A stretch of 20,605 nucleotides of DNA, taken from Xanthocytophaga sp031424975. GTDB taxonomy: Bacteria; Bacteroidota; Bacteroidia; Cytophagales; 172606-1. The stretch spans positions 1 to 20,605 of the forward strand of contig JANPIL010000220.1 in the NCBI GenBank assembly GCA_031424975.1, in the 5' to 3' direction. Positions 1 to 7,800 of this stretch are shown here, piece by piece. A model generated the notes under the pieces. That model was given only the letters and a program-made list of their open reading frames with translations. It was not told the DNA's origin and did not search any database. Within the stretch, counting starts at the first letter, position 1; each line of letters opens with the position of its first letter. Made by a program: the position numbers and the translations under genes.

Positions 1-16
1 CAAAAGTAGGGAAAAA

Positions 17-50
17 GCGGGTTTGGCCTTCCGGAAAGATACTATTTTGC
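17..50 (+). repeat. Dispersed bipartite repeat, copy 1
   Basis: Short form of the family: left half GCGGGTTTGGC at 17-27, linker, then GATACTATTTTGC at 38-50. It is the first of 11 copies in the window. It stands in the gene-free stretch 1-156 downstream of yidD, in the same orientation as copy 2, with a small hairpin (62-82) between them. No gene is visible in 1-156. Confidence 0.85.
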
Positions 51-61
51 AGGGTAACGTA

Positions 62-82
62 GTTGGACTTTCCAAGTCCAAC
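62..82. other. Perfect 9-bp hairpin between repeat copies 1 and 2
   Basis: Arms GTTGGACTT (62-70) and AAGTCCAAC (74-82) are perfectly complementary around the 3-base loop TCC. There is no T-run after either arm, so it is not a classical terminator. It looks like another extragenic palindrome, though its position 3' of yidD would allow a transcript-end role. Confidence 0.6.
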
Positions 83-106
83 AGCCCGGCGCAAACTTGT
101 GCGGTT

Positions 107-140
107 GTGGGTTTCGGCTTTCGGAAAGATACTATTTTGC
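107..140 (+). repeat. Dispersed bipartite repeat, copy 2
   Basis: The right half GATACTATTTTGC (128-140) is exact and the left half is diverged (GTGGGTTTCGGC). It ends 16 bases short of the yidD stop codon, on the 3' side of that gene and antisense to it. Confidence 0.85.
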
Positions 141-156
141 CCCCGCACTACGCACC

Positions 157-366
157 TCACGGAACCGGATCGTAGCCGCTGCCACCCCACGGATGGCAAC
201 GCCCGATGCGGCGCAGCGTAAGCCAGCCGCCCTTCAAAGCCCCGTGCTTGCGGATGGCGGCAATGCCGTAATTGGAACACGTGGGGGCAAACCGGCAACT
301 GCCCGCAAAATACGGACTGATGCCGTATTGGTACACCCGGATGAGGAAAATGAAAATGCTTTTCAT
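157..366 (-). CDS. yidD: Membrane protein insertion efficiency factor YidD
   Basis: A 69-residue protein, the usual size for YidD (DUF37). This family acts at the inner membrane and helps YidC/Sec insert and fold membrane proteins. The sequence opens with a short amphipathic or hydrophobic stretch (MKSIFIFLIRVYQYGISPYF), followed by the family's cysteine core CRFAPTCSNYGIAAIRKHG and the C-terminal region GGWLTLRRIGRCHPWGGSG, both highly typical. The frame stays open upstream for 20 more codons, but the ATG at 366 gives the normal family N-terminus and the extra residues do not look like YidD. In many genomes yidD lies beside rnpA and yidC; here it is alone, divergent from the DUF3299-like gene at 544. 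Two dispersed repeats lie just beyond its 3' end. Confidence 0.95.
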   Translation of the reverse strand: MKSIFIFLIRVYQYGISPYFAGSCRFAPTCSNYGIAAIRKHGALKGGWLTLRRIGRCHPWGGSGYDPVP

Positions 367-543
367 GGTAAACACGCCTCGTCTGTGAATATGGCCGGTT
401 TTCCGGCAAGTTACGGATAATGGCAATCGCGTGTTTCAACTCCGCCCGATTTGGTGGCAAAGCGTCCAACGGGCTGGGCGGCCGCATCATAAGTATGCCG
501 CAAAATCGTTTAATTTGCAGCAGGCAACAAAAACAAAGGTATC

Positions 544-1011
544 ATGAAAAACAACCAGTTGAAGAGTTTACTGGCCGCCGTGCTGGTGGGGTGGATGGGC
601 GTGGCGGCGGCGCAAACACCGGCGTATAAAGTGGACAAAGGTGGCCAGGTTTCGTCGGACACGTGGAAAACCTTGGCCGACGTGAAGTTCCAGATGCGCG
701 GCGATGTGTATTACCCGAGTTTTGGGGGCAAAGTGAAAGCGTTGGGCGGCAAGCCGATTGAGATAGCCGGATACTTGTTCCCGTTTGAGGAAACGCGCTG
801 GTCCAAGCATTTCGGGCTGTCGTCGTTGCCGCTGAACGCGTGTTTTTTCTGCGGGGTGGGCGGGCCGGAAACAGTGGTGGAAGTGGAGGCCAAAACGCCC
901 ATTAAGCAGTCGGACAAGCCAATCCGCATCCGGGGCACGCTGGTGCTCAACGACACCAACGCGGAGAAAATGGTGTACATCGTGACCGATGCGGAACTGG
1001 TGGAGGAATAA
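544..1011 (+). CDS. Secreted DUF3299-like protein
   Basis: A 155-residue protein with a clear Sec signal peptide (hydrophobic core around residues 8-21, cleavage probably after AAA at 21-23). The mature part contains the pattern 'K-PIEIAGYLFPFEE' followed by a CxxC pair (C100 and C103 in NACFFCGVGGPETVVEV) and a final beta-strand-like segment. This resembles the DUF3299/COG3495 family of small OB-fold-like exported proteins. The CxxC could bind metal or be redox active; that is inference. I recall an association of this family with zinc-regulated transport loci, which cannot be verified here, but the next gene is a TonB receptor behind a possible metal operator. The ATG at 544 is preceded by an AAAGG-like site. 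The stop is followed after 5 bases by a dispersed repeat. No close named homolog is recognised. Confidence 0.75.
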   Translation: MKNNQLKSLLAAVLVGWMGVAAAQTPAYKVDKGGQVSSDTWKTLADVKFQMRGDVYYPSFGGKVKALGGKPIEIAGYLFPFEETRWSKHFGLSSLPLNACFFCGVGGPETVVEVEAKTPIKQSDKPIRIRGTLVLNDTNAEKMVYIVTDAELVEE

Positions 1012-1016
1012 CCCGG

Positions 1017-1050
1017 GCGGGTTTGGGCGTTGCGGAAGATACTATTTTGG
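1017..1050 (+). repeat. Dispersed bipartite repeat, copy 3
   Basis: GCGGGTTTGGG followed by a short linker and AGATACTATTTTGG. It begins 5 bases after the stop codon of the DUF3299-like gene, in the same orientation as that gene, and lies upstream of the inverted-repeat operator of the TonB receptor. Confidence 0.85.
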
Positions 1051-1091
1051 GAGCCGTGCGGTTGGGTCTTCCATTGTTTGATTCTTTGAAA

Positions 1092-1141
1092 AATTAATTT
1101 AGGCAAAACTAAATTATTGTTTAGTTTTGCCTAAATTAATT
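1092..1141. promoter_or_regulatory. Perfect 22-bp inverted repeat, probable operator of the TonB receptor
   Basis: Arms 1092-1113 and 1120-1141 are perfectly complementary around the 6-base spacer TTATTG. Each arm contains the same 16-mer, TTTAGGCAAAACTAAA (1098-1113, and inverted at 1120-1135), which is itself partly dyadic (TTTAG...CTAAA). So this is two facing regulator sites rather than a terminator: it is A+T rich and stands 30 bases upstream of the receptor ATG. The TTTAGG...CCTAAA flavour recalls operators of DtxR-family metalloregulators (iron or manganese); that assignment is inference. Candidate -7 boxes overlap it: TAGTTTTG at 1122-1129 fits the Bacteroidota TAnnTTTG consensus, and TAATTTAG at 1095-1102 has an ATTG 18 bases upstream. 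Binding would therefore block the promoter. Confidence 0.7.
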
Positions 1142-1171
1142 GAATTCCTTTTGTGTTCAACTCAAGCGACC

Positions 1172-3595
1172 ATGCGAAAATCAGTTACTCTTTTATGTTT
1201 CATCTGCGGTTTTTCAGCGTTTGCCCAAAATTCATTGACCGGCCGAGTCACGCACCGCGAGGATGGCGAATCGGTGATTGGCGCGGCGGTTTACTTGCCC
1301 GAATTGCGCGTTGGGGCCACAACGGATGTGGAAGGCAACTACCGGATCGGGCAGTTGCCCAAAGGTGTTTATACGGTGCAGATAAGCTACGTTTCGCACC
1401 GGACGCTGTTGGAAAAAGTTGACATCCAAGGTGTTACGCAAAAGGATTTCCTGATGGAAAACGCCTCGCAGACGTTGGAAGAAGTGATTGTGTCCGGCTC
1501 TTCGACCAAGACCATCATCAAGGAAAGCCCGATTCCGATTGCGGCCATCACCCAGATCCGGCTGTTGCAGCAATCGTCCACGAACCTGGTGGATGCCGTG
1601 GCGAAGTTGCCGGGAATGTCGCAGGTTTCGACCGGAGCCGGCCTGAGCAAGCCGATTATCCGGGGGCTGGGTTTCAACCGCGTGATAACCATGCACGATG
1701 GCATACGGCAGGAAGACAACCAGTGGGGCGAGGAGCATAGTATCCAAATTGACGAATACTCGATCGACCGCTACGAGATTATCCGGGGCGCGGGCAGCCT
1801 CATGTACGGCTCGGACGGTTTGGGCGGCGTGATTTCGGTACTGTCGCCAAGGCCCGTTGAGGAAGGCAAAATCGTGGGCCGCGTGCTGACCAACTACCAG
1901 ACCAACCACGGACTGGCCGGGCTTTCGGCGCAGGTGGCGGGCAACAAGAACGGTTTCACGTGGCTGCTGCAAAGTTCCAGCAAGTCGTCGCAAAACTACC
2001 GCAACCGTAACGATGGGCGGGTGTATGCCTCCAATTTCAGCGAACCGCTCAATTTCAGCGGCTTTGTCGGTTTCAACAAGGCCTGGGGCTATTCGCGGAT
2101 TCATTTTCTGCGGTCTTTCCAACGGTTCAACATCATCAACGGCACCCGCGACAATACCGGACGCTTCTCCACGGCCACCATTTTGCCCTCCGGCGATGAA
2201 ACCGACCGGCCCGTAACCGATGCCGAACTGCGTAGCCGCGACCTGATACCGTACAACTCGCAGCGGCTGACCAACGGGAAAATCTCGTGGAACAACCTGT
2301 TCACACTCAGCGAAAAGTCGTCGCTGACGGCCAATGTCAGCTATGCCCGCAACCAGCGCAGCGAATACGGCGCGGTTAGCCGCCCGTGGGAGGCGCAACT
2401 GGATTTGCTGCTGCACACGTATTATTATGATGTGCGCTATAACCTGGCTCCCGGCAATGATTGGGAACTGAACATGGGTACGAACGGAATGTTCCAGAAC
2501 CTTGACAACCAAGGGTTTCAGGTGTTGTACCCGGATTATAACCTGTTTGACAACGGACTGTTTGCCTTCGGGAAAAAGAATCTGGGCAAACTGAAACTGA
2601 GTGGCGGCATCCGGTACGATGTGCGGCTGCTGGACATTGGAAAACTGTACGTTGACCCAGAGGGAGATTTTCAGGTGATGCCTCAAGGCACTGGTTCAGA
2701 ACGGTTTGCGGGCTTGGACAAAAACTACCGCAACATTTCGGCCAGCGCGGGCGGTGTGTACAACCTGACCGAAAAACTGCTGGTTCGGGCCAACATTTCG
2801 CGCGGATTCCGGGCACCGACCGTACCCGAACTATCGTCTAACGGCATCCACGCGGGCACATTCCGTTACGAAATCGGCAATTTGCAGGCCGTGCCGGAAG
2901 TGGCTTACCAGGGCGATTTCGGGCTGACCTACGAGAACCGGAACCTGTACGTGGATGTGAGCATTTTCCAGAATTCCATCCAAAACTATACTTTCTCGCA
3001 GCGGGTGCAAACCACGGGCGGGCAGGATTCGCTGGTGCAGGGCGATGTGCCGGTGTTCAGGTATGCGCAAGGCAACGCCCGGCTGCGCGGCTTGGAGGCG
3101 ACAGTGACCTACAATCCCGAAAAAATCCGTTGGTTCAGCCTCACGCAAAGCTATTCGAGCGTGTTTGGCGACAATCTGGCGGCTACCACCGAAGATGCCA
3201 GATTCCTGCCGTTCATGCCCGCGCCGCGCTGGCTCACGCAAGCCAAACTGACCAAAGACCGCTGGAAAAACCGCTTCCAAAACCTGTATGCCACGCTGGA
3301 TTTTGAACTGTACCAGACCCAGAACCGCTTTCTGGCGGCGTATAACACCGAAACCCGCACGCCCGGCTACCAGTTGGTAAACATCGGCATGGGCGGCGAG
3401 GTGGTTTCCAAAGCCAAGAAAACGCTATTTTCCGTGTTCCTGTCGGTCAACAACGTGTTTGACGTGGCCTACCAGTCGCACCAGAGCCGGTTGAAATACC
3501 TCGATGTGAACGCCGCCACCGGCCGCCGGGGTGTGTATAACATGGGGCGCAATGTGAGTGTGAAATTGGTGGTGCCGTTCGGCGGGAAGTTGTAG
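1172..3595 (+). CDS. TonB-dependent outer-membrane receptor
   Basis: An 807-residue outer-membrane receptor that imports a ligand using TonB energy. The signal peptide covers about residues 1-18 (cleavage after SAFA). It is followed by a CarboxypepD_reg-like beta-sandwich (about 20-100: 'LTGRVTHREDGESVIGAAVYL', 'GNYRIGQLPKGVYTV'), a plug domain (about 105-230, with PIIRGLGFNRV and the segment YGSDGLGGVISVLSP), and a 22-strand-type barrel ending near FLSVNNVFDVAYQ. There is no STN signalling domain, so no sigma/anti-sigma partner is expected, and none is present. The ATG at 1172 is chosen because the open frame upstream begins with a TTG inside the inverted repeat, and MRKSVTLL gives a proper signal peptide. 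The operator at 1092-1141 suggests metal or metal-complex uptake; the ligand itself cannot be read. Confidence 0.92.
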   Translation: MRKSVTLLCFICGFSAFAQNSLTGRVTHREDGESVIGAAVYLPELRVGATTDVEGNYRIGQLPKGVYTVQISYVSHRTLLEKVDIQGVTQKDFLMENASQTLEEVIVSGSSTKTIIKESPIPIAAITQIRLLQQSSTNLVDAVAKLPGMSQVSTGAGLSKPIIRGLGFNRVITMHDGIRQEDNQWGEEHSIQIDEYSIDRYEIIRGAGSLMYGSDGLGGVISVLSPRPVEEGKIVGRVLTNYQTNHGLAGLSAQVAGNKNGFTWLLQSSSKSSQNYRNRNDGRVYASNFSEPLNFSGFVGFNKAWGYSRIHFLRSFQRFNIINGTRDNTGRFSTATILPSGDETDRPVTDAELRSRDLIPYNSQRLTNGKISWNNLFTLSEKSSLTANVSYARNQRSEYGAVSRPWEAQLDLLLHTYYYDVRYNLAPGNDWELNMGTNGMFQNLDNQGFQVLYPDYNLFDNGLFAFGKKNLGKLKLSGGIRYDVRLLDIGKLYVDPEGDFQVMPQGTGSERFAGLDKNYRNISASAGGVYNLTEKLLVRANISRGFRAPTVPELSSNGIHAGTFRYEIGNLQAVPEVAYQGDFGLTYENRNLYVDVSIFQNSIQNYTFSQRVQTTGGQDSLVQGDVPVFRYAQGNARLRGLEATVTYNPEKIRWFSLTQSYSSVFGDNLAATTEDARFLPFMPAPRWLTQAKLTKDRWKNRFQNLYATLDFELYQTQNRFLAAYNTETRTPGYQLVNIGMGGEVVSKAKKTLFSVFLSVNNVFDVAYQSHQSRLKYLDVNAATGRRGVYNMGRNVSVKLVVPFGGKL

Positions 3596-3603
3596 TCCCC
3601 TGA

Positions 3604-3616
3604 CCCCCGAAGGGGG
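3604..3616. other. Short CCCCC-GAA-GGGGG hairpin after the receptor gene
   Basis: Five C residues (3604-3608), loop GAA and five G residues (3612-3616), starting 8 bases after the receptor stop. There is no T-tract. It resembles the C-rich hairpins at 10045-10107 and may be part of the same repeat family, or may help end the receptor transcript. Confidence 0.4.
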
Positions 3617-3633
3617 AACCAGGAAAACGTTGG

Positions 3634-3712
3634 AAAATAGTATCCCCGCTAAAGCTAAAAGTTCCGCCAAAGGCGGAAACGGGGCTTTCAGCTTTTGGAA
3701 ACGCCAAACCCC
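3634..3712 (-). repeat. Dispersed bipartite repeat, copy 4 (long form with hairpin cassette)
   Basis: Read on the minus strand it begins with GGGGTTTGGCGTTT and ends with GGGGATACTATTTTCC. Between the halves is an inserted cassette with nested hairpins: CCCCG (3644-3648) pairs with CGGGG (3680-3684), and inside it TTCCGCC (3662-3668) pairs with GGCGGAA (3672-3678). The cassette enters at the same point as in copy 9. It lies in the gap between two converging genes. Confidence 0.8.
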
Positions 3713-3716
3713 TTTT

Positions 3717-3810
3717 GTCATTCCGACGGAGGAGGAATCCGGCGTGAATCACGCGCCAAGTTTGTGCTTGCCAACAAGTACAGGCCGGATTCCTCCTCCG
3801 TCGGAATGAC
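3717..3810. repeat. REP-like element, perfect 27-bp inverted repeat
   Basis: Arm 3717-3743 (starting GTCATTCCGACGGAGGAGG) is perfectly complementary to arm 3784-3810, around a 40-base loop. The GTCATTCCGACGGAGGAGG type of sequence is one I know as a widely scattered extragenic palindrome in Bacteroidota genomes. It lies between two converging genes (TonB receptor and type IIG enzyme), where the hairpin could also act as a two-way terminator. The loop contains a small inner palindrome around GCGTGAATCACGC. Confidence 0.8.
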
Positions 3811-3863
3811 AACGAACCGCGAGGCGGGTGCTTTCCTTGCGCGGGTTGTGTTTGGCGGGCAGT

Positions 3864-6800
3864 TTATTTCCCTTCCACCATCGTGATTTCGTCGTCGGTC
3901 AGGTCGTAAAGGTTGTAAACCAACCCGTCCACCTGCTTTTCGAGTTCGGTGCTGTCCTGGCCTTGCCGCTTGGCTTCAAAGATTTGATCAACCAAATCAA
4001 TGAAAGGTTTCTGGTTTGTCTCTGATACGGTTTCCGGTAGCGGGAACGGATTCAGGTAGTTTGTCTTGAATGTCCTCGCGTCGCCTTGCAGCGTATCGCC
4101 GGTGTTTTTCAGGAACCACCACAACAGGCTTGAATTGGCAATGGCAAGGAAATACCGGTAATCTTCTTTGGTCTTTTCGTTTTTCACCCAACTGTACACT
4201 TTTGTTGTGTGGTAGTAGTCTCCCATGTTCAAAGTCACATTCGGGTGGTTGGCGCAAATTTCCATGCTTGAGAGTTTGGACTGCTCAAACTTATTCAGGT
4301 TTTTGGGGTAGATGTAGGCATACCAGCATTTCATTTTGCCCGCTTTGCCGCTTTCCCGTTTTTTGAATTCCTTTTCGTAATCCATCACATAGGCGTAAGT
4401 GTGCGGAAAGCCGGATTTCAACTCTTTTTCCGCAATTGTCTCCATTTCCTCATCAGAGTTCAACTGGTAGGGGAAAAATACAACCTTGTTGGGCTTAAGC
4501 GTGCCAAACCGCTGCACTTCCTTGCCCATCAGGAAAGGCTTGAAAAATTCCTTTTCAACCTCGAAAATCCGGTTGTCAAGTGGTACGTTCACTTTGTAGG
4601 TGCTGTCTGTTTCTTCCAAAACATCCAAAACGTATATTTCGTCTTTGCTCGTTTGTAACCCGACAAATATTTCAAACTTGCTTTTTATGCTGGCTTTGTG
4701 CCGGTACATTTTTTCAAATGCCCCGAATCCGGCCTGGCTGTCGAACAAAATCCAGTTGTTGGAGCCGTAAAGCGTTGATGCGTTTTTGATGCTCTGGTAG
4801 GGGAGGAACTGGAAATTATTTTCCTTGAATATCAAATCCTTATAATCAGACCTGAATGGAAACCTCTGAAACGAAATGCCTTCGTTCTTCCTTTTGCTGA
4901 AAAGCGTAATGCAGGTGTAAGTATCGGCATTGTCAAAGACCATGTTGGCCCCGAAATGGGCAAGTTTGTCAATGTACTTTCCTTCGAGCAGGTAATCGCG
5001 GAAAGCAGTGCCGCTGTCGGCGTTTAAAAACTTGTGGGGAAAAATATAGGCGTTGCTTGCGGATGCTTTGGAAACATTGACCGCCAATTCAAAAAACAGG
5101 TTGGCCAAGTCAAATGATCCTTTTGCGGAAACATACGTTGTTTCGTAAACGGTTTTCTGTTGTGGCTGCGTCTTTTCTATTTCTTGGACTCTCATATAAG
5201 GCGGATTTCCAATCACCACATCAAAGCCTTCAAATTCGCCGTCGTTGGTCAGCACTTCGGGAAATTCAAAACGCCATTCAAAAGCATTCTTGTAGATGGC
5301 ATTGCTTTTTATTTCCTCAATCTCATTCGAGAGTTTGGCCATGTCGGCTTCCAGTTTGGCTTGCTTATCCTTTTGCGTCTTTTTCTCCTTGGCGGTCTGT
5401 TCAAATATCCGCCCTTGGTTGAGCAGCGTGAACAGTTCGCCGCTGAGTTTGCTCAGTTTCACCTGTTTGGGGTCATTTTTGCCTATTTCCGTCCTGAAAT
5501 CGGTTTTTATCGTGTCTATTATTTTTTGCAGGCCTCGTTTCACTTCCCGGCTTTTCTCATTTTTATAATCGTTTACAAAACCCCGGTAGGCTTTCACATC
5601 ATACTTTATGCTTTTCAGGGCTTTGCCCAAGTCGGCATCCAAGGCAAACCGGCTGAGCAAACTATTGCCGCATTTTATGTTTATGTCAATGTTTGGCAGC
5701 GTTTCCAGTTCGGTGTAGTTGGTTTCTTCCTTGTAATAGGCATTTTTCAGCAGTTCTATCCACAGGCGCAACCGGCATATTTTCACCGAGTTGGGGTTTA
5801 TGTCCACGCCAAACAGGCAGTTTTCAATGATGGTCTGCTTTTCGTGAAACAGTGTTTTTTGTATGCGGTTGCTTTCCTTGCTTTTGAAATTATAGGCAAA
5901 AATGCCCGCATTTTCGTCGGTCACAATCAGTTCGTCCTCAATTACTTCAATCTCATAATCGCGCAGGGTTTTGCCATTGGCATCCATCAGAATGCCGAGT
6001 TCACCCTTGATGGCGATGATTTCATTGAGTGCCGAAACCAGAAAGTGGCCCGAACCCACGGCGGGGTCGCAGATTTTCAGGGAATTGATGATTTCATTGG
6101 CTTCCTTCTTGTCATGTATCTTGTTGTACAGGTCTTCAAATTTTTCCGCATTCCAGTTTTTCCGTGCATTGAACCTTTCCACCACGGCCAAGCGTATGCT
6201 TTGGCGGCACATATACATGGTGATGAAGGCAGGCGTGAAAATTGAGCCGTCCTTGTAGCCGTTTATTTTCTCAAACACTTTGCCAAGCACCGAGGCATTG
6301 ATAATTGTCTTGTTATCTTCCTGCACATCCTCGGTGCCTTCGCTGGCAAAGTCGTAAGCATCCAGAAACCGGAAAAGGTAATCCAGCGTGGGTAGCGAGG
6401 TACTGTTCTTTTTGGTTTCTTTCAGGATTGTTGTCCCGATCAGTTCCAATTGCCCGCCATTGTCAAGCGAGTTTATTTTTATGGTCTGGTCTTCCAGTTC
6501 GCTGATTTCAAAGAGCGAACTGTTCAAATAGGGAACCCGGCTGTATTTGGTTTTTATCGCTTCGTTTCGGTCATTGAGATTAACCGCCAGCACTTTATGG
6601 AACAATTTGAACAGTTCGTCAAAGTCGTTGATGGTTCCGGTGTTCAGGAAACGGTAATCCTTATTGCCTTGGTGGTAAGTTATGAGTTGCCCTTCCAGCA
6701 GTTTCAGAAACAATATCCGGTTTATCCAGGTAATGCCAAGTTCAAGCGAAACATTGAAGATTCGTTCTGTTTTGCTCTCCCCGTAAATGGATTGGTCGGG

Positions 6801-7706
6801 CAGGCGGTGCAAGACATCTTCGGTGTCTAATGCCTCAATGGTGGCCTCAATAAGTGAGGCCGCATTGCGGTTTTCCTTTTTCCGGCGGATAATGTTCTTG
6901 CCGTTTTCCTTGGCTTCTTCCAGCCCGATGATGTGGAGCAGTTCGCGGTAGAATTTCTCATTGAGCGAATTGCTGTCGTTTGCGGCTGTGATTTTCAGCA
7001 GGTGCTGTGGCGAAAGTATTTTGAACAAGGCAATCAGTGCCCGGTCGTCTTCCTTGTTGTCGTTGCGCAAAAAAACCTCGTAATCCAGAAGATTGAAGTA
7101 AACGCAAGGGATTTCAACATCGATTTTGGCAATGATCTTGGCGATTTCCTCGTAGAAAAACGGGTTGTCTTTCCGGTCGTTGCGTTTGGTTTCGTAGAGT
7201 TTTTTTATTTGCGTGTTGCGGTAGATATGCTTGTCGAAGTAATTCGCATCCACAATGTACCACTCATGCACGTTGGTCATCACCAACTGTTTCAACTGAT
7301 GATTTTGCGCTTGGTTTCTTTCGTCCAAGTAGTAGAGTATCAGTTCGTGCAGTGCTTTTTTGTTGGGGTTGTCGGCGGAAACCATTTCCCCGCTGTTCGT
7401 AGGCCGCTTGGCTTCGATTATCACGCCCACTTCGCTTTCAGTAGTCTTTCCGAGGTGAATTACCAGATCTTTCTTATCCTTTGTATTGATTGCGTTGGTA
7501 TCGCGGTAATACGTGTCGCGCAAAAAATCACGAAGGTCGTTTTTTAAATGTTCTTCGCTTTCGTCTTTGGGTCGTTTATTTATGACGCTGATTTTGTCGA
7601 GCAATCCAATGAGGTTTGTCTTGAAAACGTCAATTTCGCTTCTCAAAGGTTTTTGCTTCAGCAGGGCTTTCAATGCCTTTTTGGGTGTGTGCTTTACCAG
7701 TTTCAT
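3864..7706 (-). CDS. Type IIG restriction-modification enzyme (nuclease, methylase and specificity in one chain)
   Basis: A 1280-residue single-chain enzyme of the Eco57I-like type. In order: an N-terminal PD-(D/E)xK nuclease candidate, D80 and E98-A-K100 in 'VGVIIEAKRP'; a helical middle; SAM-binding motif I, DPAVGSG at 547-553; the adenine-methylase catalytic motif NPPY at 834-837 (gamma order, I before IV); and a C-terminal TaqI-like specificity region ('ILFDSQAGFG', 'LWWFLKNTGDTLQGD', 'LNPFPLPE'). Motifs I and IV are about 280 residues apart; the stretch between holds a charged coiled-coil-like segment (about 771-801). The frame is open upstream to 7853, but that part translates a dispersed repeat, and MKLVKHTPKKALKALL is a sensible start. 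The gene is much richer in A+T than its neighbours, suggesting transfer. No separate methylase, specificity or BREX gene is nearby. PglX is an alternative family, but the ExK motif favours type IIG. Confidence 0.9.
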   Translation of the reverse strand: MKLVKHTPKKALKALLKQKPLRSEIDVFKTNLIGLLDKISVINKRPKDESEEHLKNDLRDFLRDTYYRDTNAINTKDKKDLVIHLGKTTESEVGVIIEAKRPTNSGEMVSADNPNKKALHELILYYLDERNQAQNHQLKQLVMTNVHEWYIVDANYFDKHIYRNTQIKKLYETKRNDRKDNPFFYEEIAKIIAKIDVEIPCVYFNLLDYEVFLRNDNKEDDRALIALFKILSPQHLLKITAANDSNSLNEKFYRELLHIIGLEEAKENGKNIIRRKKENRNAASLIEATIEALDTEDVLHRLPDQSIYGESKTERIFNVSLELGITWINRILFLKLLEGQLITYHQGNKDYRFLNTGTINDFDELFKLFHKVLAVNLNDRNEAIKTKYSRVPYLNSSLFEISELEDQTIKINSLDNGGQLELIGTTILKETKKNSTSLPTLDYLFRFLDAYDFASEGTEDVQEDNKTIINASVLGKVFEKINGYKDGSIFTPAFITMYMCRQSIRLAVVERFNARKNWNAEKFEDLYNKIHDKKEANEIINSLKICDPAVGSGHFLVSALNEIIAIKGELGILMDANGKTLRDYEIEVIEDELIVTDENAGIFAYNFKSKESNRIQKTLFHEKQTIIENCLFGVDINPNSVKICRLRLWIELLKNAYYKEETNYTELETLPNIDINIKCGNSLLSRFALDADLGKALKSIKYDVKAYRGFVNDYKNEKSREVKRGLQKIIDTIKTDFRTEIGKNDPKQVKLSKLSGELFTLLNQGRIFEQTAKEKKTQKDKQAKLEADMAKLSNEIEEIKSNAIYKNAFEWRFEFPEVLTNDGEFEGFDVVIGNPPYMRVQEIEKTQPQQKTVYETTYVSAKGSFDLANLFFELAVNVSKASASNAYIFPHKFLNADSGTAFRDYLLEGKYIDKLAHFGANMVFDNADTYTCITLFSKRKNEGISFQRFPFRSDYKDLIFKENNFQFLPYQSIKNASTLYGSNNWILFDSQAGFGAFEKMYRHKASIKSKFEIFVGLQTSKDEIYVLDVLEETDSTYKVNVPLDNRIFEVEKEFFKPFLMGKEVQRFGTLKPNKVVFFPYQLNSDEEMETIAEKELKSGFPHTYAYVMDYEKEFKKRESGKAGKMKCWYAYIYPKNLNKFEQSKLSSMEICANHPNVTLNMGDYYHTTKVYSWVKNEKTKEDYRYFLAIANSSLLWWFLKNTGDTLQGDARTFKTNYLNPFPLPETVSETNQKPFIDLVDQIFEAKRQGQDSTELEKQVDGLVYNLYDLTDDEITMVEGK

Positions 7707-7713
7707 GACATCT

Positions 7714-7760
7714 GTTAAGTGTACTCGCTTAATTGTGCTGGCAGGAAAGTTAAGCGTTAA
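7714..7760 (-). promoter_or_regulatory. GTTAAG cluster upstream of the type IIG gene
   Basis: The 55 bases before the ATG hold GTTAAG at 7714-7719 and 7749-7754, GTTAA at 7756-7760, and the inverted CTTAA at 7728-7732. TTAAG (7715-7719) and CTTAA (7728-7732) form a small dyad about 9 bases from the start codon. This could be a binding site for a regulator or the enzyme itself, but A+T-rich upstream DNA gives such words easily. Tentative. Confidence 0.25.
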
Positions 7761-7800
7761 AAGCCGGTTTTCCAGCCATCCGGCACGGATTGGTTGCCGC

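Noticed and set aside
17..140. CRISPR-like arrangement of two direct repeats
   Set aside because: The spacing of copies across the window is irregular, both orientations occur, there are no spacers of constant length and no cas genes.
1092..1141. Inverted repeat as terminator of the DUF3299-like gene
   Set aside because: The stem is A+T rich, no T-tract follows a G+C-rich stem, and it lies directly over promoter-like boxes of the next gene.
1737..1746. CATAGTATCC inside the TonB receptor as a further repeat copy
   Set aside because: No left half and a changed base next to the core; it lies within a conserved plug segment (EEHSIQID).
1232..2686. Long open frame on the minus strand opposite the TonB receptor
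   Set aside because: It is rich in R, H, Q and V without any domain pattern, and is a by-product of codon bias in the G+C-rich receptor gene, whose own frame has clear motifs.
5160..6245. 361-codon open frame opposite the type IIG gene
   Set aside because: Its F- and V-rich translation mirrors the K- and E-rich, A+T-rich enzyme on the other strand, including the mirrored SAM and NPPY motifs.
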